Assembly (NCBI GenBank): GCA_024279425.1
Contig: JAJRRO010000081.1
Coordinates: 1-64,000, forward strand
Direction of reading: 5' to 3'
DNA length: 64,000 nucleotides
Source of the DNA: Bacteroidota bacterium
GTDB taxonomy: Bacteria > Bacteroidota > Bacteroidia > Flavobacteriales > Flavobacteriaceae
Positions 36,713-45,532 of this stretch are shown piece by piece; positions within the stretch are counted from its first letter, which is position 1, and the number at the start of each line of letters is the position of its first letter. Below the pieces are notes generated by a model, which made no database searches, was not told the origin of the DNA, and saw only the letters and a list, made by a program, of their open reading frames with translations. Both the position numbers and the translations under genes were made by a program.

Positions 36713-39700
36713 ATGAATTTTGCAAAATTTGTAGTACTGGTATTGACATTGGTAACCGCTTCCTGTTCACTAAGCGTTCCCCATGAGGTTGAAATTGCAT
36801 ACGAAGGGCTCCCTAAAACAATAGATTTCAACTTTCACGTAAAACCAATTTTGTCCGATCGTTGCTACGCCTGTCACGGACCTGATAAGAATACACGTAA
36901 AGCAGACTTGAGGTTGGATTTGGAAAAAGATGCATTTTCAAAATTGAGTAGTGGCAATTACGCATTTGTTTCCAAGAATCCTTCTAAAAGTGAAGGTCTT
37001 CAAAGAATACTAAATGATGATCCAGAGCTTACAATGCCTCCTCCGGAATCACATTTAACGCTGTCGGCAACTGAAAAAGCCACAATTCTAAAATGGATAG
37101 AACAGGGGGCAGAATGGAAAAATCACTGGGCATTTATAAAACCTGAAAAATCCGACTTACCCGAAGTTTCAGAAACAACATGGAAATCCAACAATCCAAT
37201 CGACAATTTTATCCAAAAAAAATTAATTGAAAAAAATCTAAAACCTTCCAAGGAAACCAATAAAGAAAGATTACTTCGTAGGGTAACTATGGATTTGACA
37301 GGTTTACCTCCTACAATAGACGAAATTGAGAATTTTCTAAAAGATAAGGGCGGAGATGCTTATGAGAGCGTTGTAGACAAATTATTGGCAACTGATGCTT
37401 ATTCCGAAAGATTGACCGTAGACTGGATGGATTTATCCAGATATGCGGACTCCCATGGTCTACATGCAGATGGTTGGCGGTTAATGTGGCCCTGGCGTGA
37501 CTGGGTAATCAAATCTTTTAAAGATAATATGCCCTATGACCAGTTTGTAACTTGGCAACTCGCTGGTGATCTTATACCAAATGCAAGCAAAGAACAAAAA
37601 TTGGCCACCGCTTTTAATCGTAACCATCCCATGACTGCGGAAGGTGGTGCCATAGAAGAGGAATTTCGTTTAAATTATGTATGGGATCGAACGGAGACCG
37701 TTGGTACTGCTCTTCTAGGACTTACGGTGGCCTGCGCAAGGTGTCACGACCATAAATTTGATCCTATTTCCCAAAAAGACTACTTCCAAATGGCAGCTTT
37801 TTTTAATAATGTCAAAGAACTTGGAATGACTGGTGACGATGGGAATTATGGCCCAATGCTCGCCTTACCGGATCAACCTACTGAAGACAAGCTCAACACC
37901 CTTGAACAAGCCATAGAAAAGAAAGAAAGGGAGCTTCAGCTTACCACGAATGAACTCAAGAAATTGGATGAATATATTGCCCAATTGCCGAACAGTTTCA
38001 ATACCGAAGGCCGATTGGGGTATTATCCTATGGACAACATCGTCAAAAAGGGAAAAACTATTTTGATTGATGAAAACACGAACTCGACAGCCAATCTCGC
38101 CCCGAAAGTGGTGGAAGGTAAAATAGGCAATGCCTTGGAATTTACTGGTGAATATGACCAGGCTTATCTGAAAAATTTACCAAATTTTGAGTATACCGAT
38201 ACTTTTTCCCTTGGTCTATGGATGAACACTACCAAAAGACAAGCGGGTCGGACCCAAACCTTATTGGGCACTACTGGAGTAAAAAATAATTTTTGGAGAG
38301 GATGGGATTTTTATTTAGATAGCCTTAATCATTTGAATGCTAGATTAGTACACTCGCTCCCTCACAATTACATACATATAAGATCTAGAGATTCAATCAA
38401 GGTCAAGGAATGGAAACATGTCGCATTTACCTACAATGGATCGGGCAAGGCCAAAGGGCTATCATTATTCATAGACGGCGACGAAGTTTCCACTTCGATT
38501 TCTTATGACAATCTTTACAAATCAATAAAAACAGTATCCAATTCCTTACATGTTATAGAAAATCGTTCTGTAATGGTAGCCAAGAGCTATAGGGCATTTA
38601 CTGGGGAAAATGGAATATTTAAAGGAAAAATAGATGATATAAATGTCTATTCCAGGGAGCTTAGCCCCATCGAAATTTCCCATCTTGCAGGAAAAAGCGA
38701 TACCAAAAAATCAGATAGCGAAAAAGGTGTCACCGATTATTGGGTCAATAAATCTCCCAAGAAGTTAAAAATACAAAAGGAGCTTCAGCAACTAAGAAAT
38801 GAATGGCTAGCTGCCATGACACCTGTAATGGAAGTCATGGTTATGGAAGAAATGTCTAATAAAAGAGCGGCTTATGCCTATAATCGAGGAGATTATGAAC
38901 AACCCATTTACGAGGTTAAGGCCACAACGCCAGAGATGTTACCAAAATTTCCTGACGATTATCCAAAAAACCGGCTAGGTTTTGCCAAATGGATATTTTC
39001 GTCAGACAATCCTTTAACAGCAAGGGTAACAGTAAATAGATATTGGCAAATGCTTTTCGGACAAGGCTTGGTCACTACGCCCCAGGACTTTGGCGTACAA
39101 GGTGCATTACCGACCCACCCTCAACTATTGGATTGGTTGGCTACCTCGTTCATCGAAAGTGGATGGGATGTTAAAAAGCTCCTTAAAACCATGGTAATGT
39201 CACATACCTATAGACAATCTTCCAAGGCCTCCCAGGAATTACAGGAAATAGACCCAACAAACAAGTATTTGGCAAAAAGTAACACGTATAGGCTTCCTGC
39301 TGAAATGATAAGGGACAATGCCCTAGCTGCAAGTGGGCTTTTAGTTAAGCATGTAGGTGGTGAAAGTGTGAAGCCATACCAACCCGGAAAATTATGGATT
39401 GAGAAAAACAGCTTTTCACATATCTTATTAAATTATGTGGAATCGAAAGGAGATAGTCTCTATAGAAGAGGGTTATATACCTTTATCAGGCGTACGGCAC
39501 CCCACCCCGCAATGACCGCTTTTGATGCCCCATCACGGGAGGTCTGTATTATCAAAAGAGAAAATACAAACACTCCGTTACAGGCCTTGGTGCTTATGAA
39601 CGACACTCAATTTGTTGAAGCATCCAAAGTCTTGGCGCAACGAATGCAAAAAGAAGGCGGGGATTCGTTGGAAGAACAGATAAACTATGGTTTTAGACTG

Positions 39701-39919
39701 GCCGTTAGTCGAAATCCCAAAGCAAAGGAAACCTTGGTCTTAAAGGAATTATATGACAGCCAGAAAGAACGTTTCAGCAAAAACCCCAAAGAAGCAATTG
39801 ATTTGTTAGCTGTTGGAGACAAAATATTGGATAGGTCATTGGATAAAACCAAGACAGCCGCTCTCACCATGGTTGCAAATACAATTCTCAACCATGATGA
39901 GACTTATATGAAAAGATGA
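36713..39919 (+). CDS. Cytochrome-type DUF1549/LamG/DUF1553 lipoprotein
   Basis: A 1068-aa exported protein with a lipobox (LVTASCS). Domain order: a planctomycete-type cytochrome c domain with haem motif CYACHGPD (residues 51-55) and a PPPESH segment; DUF1549 (~155-360, LLRRVTMDLTGLPPTIDEIENF) containing a second CxxCH in ACARCHDHKFDPIS; a coiled stretch; a LamG/concanavalin-like domain (~430-670, EYTDTFSLGLWMNTTKRQ, GIFKGKIDDINVYSREL); and DUF1553 (~745-1060, NPLTARVTVNRYWQMLFGQG, HPQLLDWLATSF, REVCIIKRENTNTPLQALVLMND). The arrangement is known from Planctomycetes and Verrucomicrobia, where it accompanies sulfated-polysaccharide degradation; its chemistry is unknown. It is 12 bp upstream of a DUF1501 gene, its usual partner. 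Confidence 0.9.
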   Translation: MNFAKFVVLVLTLVTASCSLSVPHEVEIAYEGLPKTIDFNFHVKPILSDRCYACHGPDKNTRKADLRLDLEKDAFSKLSSGNYAFVSKNPSKSEGLQRILNDDPELTMPPPESHLTLSATEKATILKWIEQGAEWKNHWAFIKPEKSDLPEVSETTWKSNNPIDNFIQKKLIEKNLKPSKETNKERLLRRVTMDLTGLPPTIDEIENFLKDKGGDAYESVVDKLLATDAYSERLTVDWMDLSRYADSHGLHADGWRLMWPWRDWVIKSFKDNMPYDQFVTWQLAGDLIPNASKEQKLATAFNRNHPMTAEGGAIEEEFRLNYVWDRTETVGTALLGLTVACARCHDHKFDPISQKDYFQMAAFFNNVKELGMTGDDGNYGPMLALPDQPTEDKLNTLEQAIEKKERELQLTTNELKKLDEYIAQLPNSFNTEGRLGYYPMDNIVKKGKTILIDENTNSTANLAPKVVEGKIGNALEFTGEYDQAYLKNLPNFEYTDTFSLGLWMNTTKRQAGRTQTLLGTTGVKNNFWRGWDFYLDSLNHLNARLVHSLPHNYIHIRSRDSIKVKEWKHVAFTYNGSGKAKGLSLFIDGDEVSTSISYDNLYKSIKTVSNSLHVIENRSVMVAKSYRAFTGENGIFKGKIDDINVYSRELSPIEISHLAGKSDTKKSDSEKGVTDYWVNKSPKKLKIQKELQQLRNEWLAAMTPVMEVMVMEEMSNKRAAYAYNRGDYEQPIYEVKATTPEMLPKFPDDYPKNRLGFAKWIFSSDNPLTARVTVNRYWQMLFGQGLVTTPQDFGVQGALPTHPQLLDWLATSFIESGWDVKKLLKTMVMSHTYRQSSKASQELQEIDPTNKYLAKSNTYRLPAEMIRDNALAASGLLVKHVGGESVKPYQPGKLWIEKNSFSHILLNYVESKGDSLYRRGLYTFIRRTAPHPAMTAFDAPSREVCIIKRENTNTPLQALVLMNDTQFVEASKVLAQRMQKEGGDSLEEQINYGFRLAVSRNPKAKETLVLKELYDSQKERFSKNPKEAIDLLAVGDKILDRSLDKTKTAALTMVANTILNHDETYMKR

Positions 39920-39931
39920 TAACCAAAAGCA

Positions 39932-41389
39932 ATGTGCACACACCATAATAAAAATTATACAAGACGTGATTTCCTTACCAAAACATCTTTGGGAATGGGA
40001 GCGCTTTCAATGGCATCAATGTTAGACCCCATGGATCTCTTTGCCAAAGAAAAACCTCTGATGTCTTCCCAGATCAATGGCGGAATTTTGGGAAAACCAC
40101 ATTTTCCGGCAAAGGTAAAACGGGTCATCTATTTATTTCAAAGTGGCGCACCCTCACAGTTGGATCTATTCGACTACAAACCACTTCTTAACAAAATGAA
40201 CGGCCAAGACCTGCCTGACAGTGTTCAACAGGGTCAGCGCCTTACCGGAATGTCGGCCGGGCAGGCATCATTACCTATTGCAGGCACTGTCTTTGATTTT
40301 AAACAACATGGAGATAGTGGTGCATGGATGAGTGACCTTATGCCACATACTTCAAAAATTGTTGATGATCTCTGTTTTATAAAATCTATGCACACCGAGG
40401 CTATCAATCATGATCCTGCTGTTACTTTTATACAAACGGGATCTCAATTACCAGGAAGACCTTCTATTGGTTCATGGCTAAGTTATGGGCTTGGATCTGA
40501 CAATAAGAACCTTCCGGAGTTTGTTGTTTTGGTTACCAAAGACAAATATGGCCAACCCTTATACTCAAGATCATGGGGTAATGGGTTTTTACCCTCCCAG
40601 CATCAAGGCGTACAATTTCGATCAGGAAAAGACCCCGTTCTCTATTTAACAAATCCACCTGGGGTTGATAACAATAGTCGAAGGGAGCAATTGGATCATT
40701 TACAGCGTCTGGAAAAAATAAATTATCAGGATGTTGGTGACCCTGAGATCTTGGCAAGAATGGCGCAATATGAAATGGCTTTTAGAATGCAGACCTCGGT
40801 TCCTGAAATAATGGATACCAAGGATGAATCTGACTATATTTATGATATGTATGGTGAGGACAGCCGAAAGCCAGGCACATATGCGGCCAATTGTATTTTG
40901 GCTAGGAGACTAGCTGAACGTGATGTGAAGTTTATACAACTGTATCACCAAGGTTGGGATCAACACGGTAATTTGCCAAAGGCCATCAAAGTACAATGTA
41001 AAGAAACCGATCAAGCAACTGCGGCTTTAATCACCGATTTGAAACAACGGGGGATGCTTGAAGACACCTTGGTAATCTGGGGTGGTGAATTTGGAAGGAC
41101 AAATTATTCCCAGGGCAAACTCACTCCCGATAATTTTGGTAGGGACCATCATCCAAAATGCTTCACTATATTCATGGCAGGGGCAGGAATCAAAAAAGGA
41201 TTCACACTTGGAGCCACCGATGATTTTGGGTATAATGTGGTTCAAAGGCCTGTTCATATTCATGACTTTCAAGCCACTTTAATGCACCTTTTAGGCGTTG
41301 ATCACGAACGATTGACTTTTAAATTTCAGGGAAGGAGATATAGGCTTACCGATGTTCATGGAGAAGTGGTCAGCGAAATTTTAGCCTAA
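39932..41389 (+). CDS. DUF1501 protein, Tat-exported
   Basis: A 485-aa protein of the DUF1501 family, related to the alkaline phosphatase/sulfatase superfamily. A twin-arginine signal is seen at TRRDFLTKTSLGMGALSMASML. Family features are KRVIYLFQSGAPSQLDLFDYKP, HTSKIVDDLCFIKSMHTEAINHDPA, GRPSIGSWLSYGLG, and a metal-ligand-like DTLVIWGGEFGRTNYSQ plus GRDHHPKCFTIFMAGAGIK. No activity is established for the family. It almost always follows a DUF1549/DUF1553 gene, as here, and likely works with it in the periplasm. Confidence 0.92.
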   Translation: MCTHHNKNYTRRDFLTKTSLGMGALSMASMLDPMDLFAKEKPLMSSQINGGILGKPHFPAKVKRVIYLFQSGAPSQLDLFDYKPLLNKMNGQDLPDSVQQGQRLTGMSAGQASLPIAGTVFDFKQHGDSGAWMSDLMPHTSKIVDDLCFIKSMHTEAINHDPAVTFIQTGSQLPGRPSIGSWLSYGLGSDNKNLPEFVVLVTKDKYGQPLYSRSWGNGFLPSQHQGVQFRSGKDPVLYLTNPPGVDNNSRREQLDHLQRLEKINYQDVGDPEILARMAQYEMAFRMQTSVPEIMDTKDESDYIYDMYGEDSRKPGTYAANCILARRLAERDVKFIQLYHQGWDQHGNLPKAIKVQCKETDQATAALITDLKQRGMLEDTLVIWGGEFGRTNYSQGKLTPDNFGRDHHPKCFTIFMAGAGIKKGFTLGATDDFGYNVVQRPVHIHDFQATLMHLLGVDHERLTFKFQGRRYRLTDVHGEVVSEILA

Positions 41390-41453
41390 ATAACTTAGTA
41401 CTGGAACAAAATGAAAAATAAAACTTACATAGATTTAAAACTGAGTTGATCAT

Positions 41454-42821
41454 ATGGTTGCACTAGAATTTTCAACTTTTTTGGGCAGATTTCATCCCCT
41501 TTTTGTTCATCTGCCTATTGGGTTTTTAGTATTGGCCATCCTTTTAGAATGGCTAGAAAATCGTAAAAAGAACAGGGAAAACAATAAAATCATAGCCATT
41601 TCATGGTTGATAGGGGGTATAAGTGCATTTGCCGCGGCATTCTGCGGCTGGTTTTTAGGCGATAGTGGTAGTTACTCGGAAGATAATCTTTTTATACACA
41701 AATGGTTGGGCATTGCCTTGGTGGTGGTTGCCTTTGCTGGATGGTGGATTAAGAAAAATCATGGCAAGTACTCAAAAACAATACACAATTCAGTGAACAT
41801 AGTTTTATTGATAATGTTAATGGTCGAAGGCCATAAAGGCGGTAATCTTACGCATGGCGAAAACTATCTTGTTGAACATGCCCCTGCTCCCATCCAGAAT
41901 TTGTTAGGGCTATCAAATAAAATAGAAAGACTTCCCCAATACAATTCACCAGATTCGGTAGTGGTGTACTCTGATTTGATCCATCCCATATTAGAAAGCA
42001 AATGCTTGACTTGTCACAGCAATGATATACAGCGGGGGGGGCTCAACCTGGCCAGTCAGCAATTGTTTCAGGACGGCGGTGAAAACGGGCCCGTTTTGGC
42101 ACCGGGAGATCCAGAAGAAAGCGAAATATTCCAGCGGGTGACCACCTCACAAGAAAGCATCAAATTCATGCCTCCAAAAGGCAATCCGATGACCTATGAT
42201 GAAATTAAGGTGTTGGAATGGTGGATTAACAGTGGAGCGGACTTTGACAAAAAGGTATCAGACATTGAATTGAATGAATCAATAAAACCAGTTCTAATAC
42301 GTCTATATGGTTTAGACACAGATCACAAACCATGGTACGAATCTGTGATGGTCAGTCCTATTGATACAACTCAATTGGAAGTTTTATCGTCTAATGGTTT
42401 TTTGGTGAAATCTTTGGGTGACGAGAATAATTTGTTGGATATTAAATATTCAAAATCTGAATTGACCCAAGACCACCTAAAAGCCTTAAACGGAGCAAAA
42501 GATCACGTTACGTGGCTTTCCCTTGCGCAAAGCAATGTTGAAGATGAATGGCTTTCGGATATAGGGAACTTGTCTAACCTAACGCGATTACAATTGGAAA
42601 AAACAGCAATATCTGATTTGGGAACTTCAGCGCTTACTAATCTTGAGCACCTGGAAGTCTTAAACTTATACGATACCAAAGTAACAGATTCTTGCTTGCA
42701 AAACCTTGTGAACATAAAAAGTCTCAGGCGGGTCTATCTCTGGAAAACCGGAGTTACCAAAGAAGCAGTTGCTTCTATACAGGAAGACAACCCCGATTTG
42801 GAATTCATTTTGGGAAACTAA
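41454..42821 (+). CDS. DUF2231 membrane protein with cytochrome c and leucine-rich repeat domains
   Basis: A 455-aa protein in three parts. Residues ~1-135 are a DUF2231-type four-helix membrane domain (FHPLFVHLPIGFLVLAILLEWL). Residues ~170-270 form a planctomycete-type cytochrome c domain with haem motif CLTCHSND and GGLNLASQQLFQDGGENGP, KFMPPKG. Residues ~320-455 carry leucine-rich repeats (HVTWLSLAQSNVEDEWL, NLTRLQLEKTAISDLGTSAL, HLEVLNLYDTKVTDSCL). It follows the DUF1501 gene by 64 bp. It would anchor a haem domain at the membrane and may pass electrons to or from the soluble cytochrome-bearing neighbour. Confidence 0.9.
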   Translation: MVALEFSTFLGRFHPLFVHLPIGFLVLAILLEWLENRKKNRENNKIIAISWLIGGISAFAAAFCGWFLGDSGSYSEDNLFIHKWLGIALVVVAFAGWWIKKNHGKYSKTIHNSVNIVLLIMLMVEGHKGGNLTHGENYLVEHAPAPIQNLLGLSNKIERLPQYNSPDSVVVYSDLIHPILESKCLTCHSNDIQRGGLNLASQQLFQDGGENGPVLAPGDPEESEIFQRVTTSQESIKFMPPKGNPMTYDEIKVLEWWINSGADFDKKVSDIELNESIKPVLIRLYGLDTDHKPWYESVMVSPIDTTQLEVLSSNGFLVKSLGDENNLLDIKYSKSELTQDHLKALNGAKDHVTWLSLAQSNVEDEWLSDIGNLSNLTRLQLEKTAISDLGTSALTNLEHLEVLNLYDTKVTDSCLQNLVNIKSLRRVYLWKTGVTKEAVASIQEDNPDLEFILGN

Positions 42822-42836
42822 TTGATAATTTAAAAT

Positions 42837-44003
42837 ATGTCAAGAAACAATAGTGCAAAACAATTTGACTCTCGATACCCCTCTATCGAAGATCTAAGGA
42901 ACAAGGCCAAAAAACGTATTCCCCGATTTGCCTTTGAATATTTGGACAGCGGTTGCAATGAGGAAGTCAATTTAAGACGCAACACAAGGGAAGTTCGTGA
43001 AGTTCAGCTTACTCCGAACTATTTGGACAATTTTGCGAGTGCCAGCTTAAAAACAGAGTTGTTCGGACATGTCTATGATGCTCCCTTTGGTGTTGCTCCA
43101 ATAGGGTTGCAAGGACTAATATGGCCAAATGCCTCAGAAATATTGGCCAAAGCCGCTTTTGAAAATAACATCCCGTTTGTACTCAGTACCGTTTCAACAA
43201 GCAGTATTGAACGAATAGCGGAACTCACAGAAGGGAAAGCCTGGTTTCAACTATACCACCCAGTCGAAGACAGTATTAGAAATGATATCCTTAAAAGAGC
43301 AGAAGCTGCACAATGCCCTGTTCTGGTCTTGCTTTGTGATACACCCGCCTTTGGCTTTAGACCAAAGGAAATCAAAAACGGACTTTCAATGCCTCCCAAG
43401 ATGGGTATTAACAATATTCTTCAAGTTTTCGGCAAACCCAATTGGGCAGTACAGACCCTAAGACATGGACAGCCCAACTTTGAAGTTCTTAAGCCTTATA
43501 TGCCGAAAGGACTTGATTTAACACAATTGGGTAAGTTTATGGATCAGACCTTTTCCAAACGTATGAGTATGGAAAAAATAGCACCTATTCGTGATTTATG
43601 GAAGGGTAAAATTGTTCTAAAGGGTGTTTCTACAGAAGCAGATACTGAAAAGGCCATACAACTGGGATTGGATGGGATTATTGTCTCCAATCATGGCGGT
43701 AGACAATTGGATGCGGGAGAATCCACAATCAAACCAACGACTCGAATTGCCCAAAAATATGGAAATCAAATTAAGGTAATGATGGATAGTGGTCTCCGTT
43801 CGGGACCTGATCTTGCCCGTACATTGGCAAGTGGAGCCGAATTCACCTTTATGGGTCGCTCTTTTATGTATGGTGTTGCGGCGATGGGCAAACGTGGAGG
43901 AAATCATACCATTTCACTGCTAAAAACACAATTGCTACAGGTTATGGAGCAAATAGGTTGCGAAAAAGTGGAAGATTTTCCTAACTATTTGAATACCCAA
44001 TAA
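42837..44003 (+). CDS. FMN-dependent alpha-hydroxy-acid oxidase (LldD-like)
   Basis: A 388-aa FMN enzyme of the lactate dehydrogenase/glycolate oxidase family that oxidises an alpha-hydroxy acid. Visible features: YPSIEDLRNKAKKRIPRFAFEYLDSGCNEE, FGVAPIGLQGLIWPNASE, STVSTSSIERIAE, WFQLYHPVED, IVLKGVSTEADTEKAI, and the catalytic His in IIVSNHGGRQLD with MMDSGLRSGPDLARTLA. Substrate may be L-lactate or a sugar-derived hydroxy acid. It lies 15 bp behind the cytochrome-LRR gene, so it is probably part of that operon, with a haem protein as plausible electron acceptor. Confidence 0.93.
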   Translation: MSRNNSAKQFDSRYPSIEDLRNKAKKRIPRFAFEYLDSGCNEEVNLRRNTREVREVQLTPNYLDNFASASLKTELFGHVYDAPFGVAPIGLQGLIWPNASEILAKAAFENNIPFVLSTVSTSSIERIAELTEGKAWFQLYHPVEDSIRNDILKRAEAAQCPVLVLLCDTPAFGFRPKEIKNGLSMPPKMGINNILQVFGKPNWAVQTLRHGQPNFEVLKPYMPKGLDLTQLGKFMDQTFSKRMSMEKIAPIRDLWKGKIVLKGVSTEADTEKAIQLGLDGIIVSNHGGRQLDAGESTIKPTTRIAQKYGNQIKVMMDSGLRSGPDLARTLASGAEFTFMGRSFMYGVAAMGKRGGNHTISLLKTQLLQVMEQIGCEKVEDFPNYLNTQ

Positions 44004-44047
44004 ACATTTTTGACTACTCTATTTCCTAACAAACAACCCATACCCAA

Positions 44048-45445
44048 ATGCTTACAAAACTAGGCGAGAAATTAACGGATTTTTTTCAGAAAAATATGCC
44101 GAATGCCTTTGTTTTTGCATTGATTTTGACAATAATAACGGGTATAATCGCTATTGTTTGGGTAGATGTAACGCCCTTAGAAGTAGTACAATCCTGGTAT
44201 GGTGGGTTTTGGAATTTATTGGAATTTGGAATGCAAATGGTACTCTTGGTCATTACTGGGTATAGTATCGCCTTATCGCCACTTATTAAAAATGCCATAG
44301 ATCACTTAACACGTTTTATCAAAACACCAAAACAGGTCTATTTTTTTTCAGTGTTTATTGGCATCGTACTATCTATGGTAAGTTGGGGGTGGATAGTTAT
44401 CGCGGCAGTTTTGGCAAGAGAACTGGCCTTAAGGGTCAAAGGGGTAAACTATCCTTTTCTTATTGCTTGTGTTTATTTTTCCAACGGAAGCTGGGTCACT
44501 GGCTTATCCAGTTCAATACCCCTTTTGCTCAATACCGAAAACAATTATATGATCGAGGCAGGTTTTCTCACCGATACCATTCCCACATCATACACATTGG
44601 GGTCTTATCTTAATATTGGGATGATCATATTGTTCGTCGTCGTATCGCCATTGATTATGCTATTACTGGTTCCGAAAATAAAAAAAGGAACGGAATTAAA
44701 AGATATGCTTGGGCTTAAGGATGATAACAAGGAACAAACAATAAAAGAAGAAGCTATAGGTTTAAAATTGCCATTTAAAGCGGCCTCAGATTCATTGAAC
44801 AACAGTATTATTTTGCAAATGGTAATAGCCGTTTTAGGACTCGTCTATATTGTCAATCATTTTAAAATAAATGGCTTGGATTTAAATCTGAATATCATGA
44901 TTTTTATTTTCCTCATAATAGGATTGATTCTACATAAAACTCCCATTAGGTATACTATTTCAATGAAACGTGCCAGTTCAAATGTATCTGGAATTCTTTT
45001 TCAGTTCCCCTTTTACGCTGGTATAATGGGCATAATGACATATACTGGTTTAGGAGAACAACTGGCTCAGGTCATGGCATCTTTGGCAACCATAGATACA
45101 TTTCCTTTTTTCGCCTTCGTGCTAGGAGGTGTCGTTAATTTTGCCATTCCTTCAGGAGGTGGGGAATTTGCGGTTATAGGCCCAAGTGTCATTGAAGCTC
45201 TGAACAATATTGCCCCCGGCTTATCTACCCAAGAAATGATGGAACTGAATTCACGGGCAGCACTTTCGATTGCCTACGGCGAAAGCTTGACAAACCTTTT
45301 ACAGCCATTTTATCTATTATTGGTCTTGCCCGTTATGGGTGCAGGAATCAATATACAGGCAAGAGATGTAATGGGATATTTGGTAATTCCCTTCATCCTG
45401 TATTTCATTATACAATCGATAATGGTGGTATGGATGCCCATTTAG
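44048..45445 (+). CDS. Short-chain fatty acid transporter (AtoE family)
   Basis: A 465-aa inner-membrane transporter with about 12 helices. Characteristic text: KNMPNAFVFALILTIITGIIAIVW, VQSWYGGFWNLLEFGMQMVLLVITGYSIALSP, the YFSNGSWVTGLSSSIPLL segment and GGVVNFAIPSGGGEFAVIGPSVIEA. AtoE proteins import short-chain fatty acids such as butyrate or acetoacetate. Downstream of the hydroxy-acid oxidase, it may carry a monocarboxylate used or made by this operon; that is inference. Confidence 0.9.
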   Translation: MLTKLGEKLTDFFQKNMPNAFVFALILTIITGIIAIVWVDVTPLEVVQSWYGGFWNLLEFGMQMVLLVITGYSIALSPLIKNAIDHLTRFIKTPKQVYFFSVFIGIVLSMVSWGWIVIAAVLARELALRVKGVNYPFLIACVYFSNGSWVTGLSSSIPLLLNTENNYMIEAGFLTDTIPTSYTLGSYLNIGMIILFVVVSPLIMLLLVPKIKKGTELKDMLGLKDDNKEQTIKEEAIGLKLPFKAASDSLNNSIILQMVIAVLGLVYIVNHFKINGLDLNLNIMIFIFLIIGLILHKTPIRYTISMKRASSNVSGILFQFPFYAGIMGIMTYTGLGEQLAQVMASLATIDTFPFFAFVLGGVVNFAIPSGGGEFAVIGPSVIEALNNIAPGLSTQEMMELNSRAALSIAYGESLTNLLQPFYLLLVLPVMGAGINIQARDVMGYLVIPFILYFIIQSIMVVWMPI

Positions 45446-45532
45446 CCCAGGTCATGGGTCAATCCATATTCTCTATGATGCTAAAAATCCTCAATACAAT
45501 ACCCGTATAAAAGCATCCCTAAAAATGCACTA

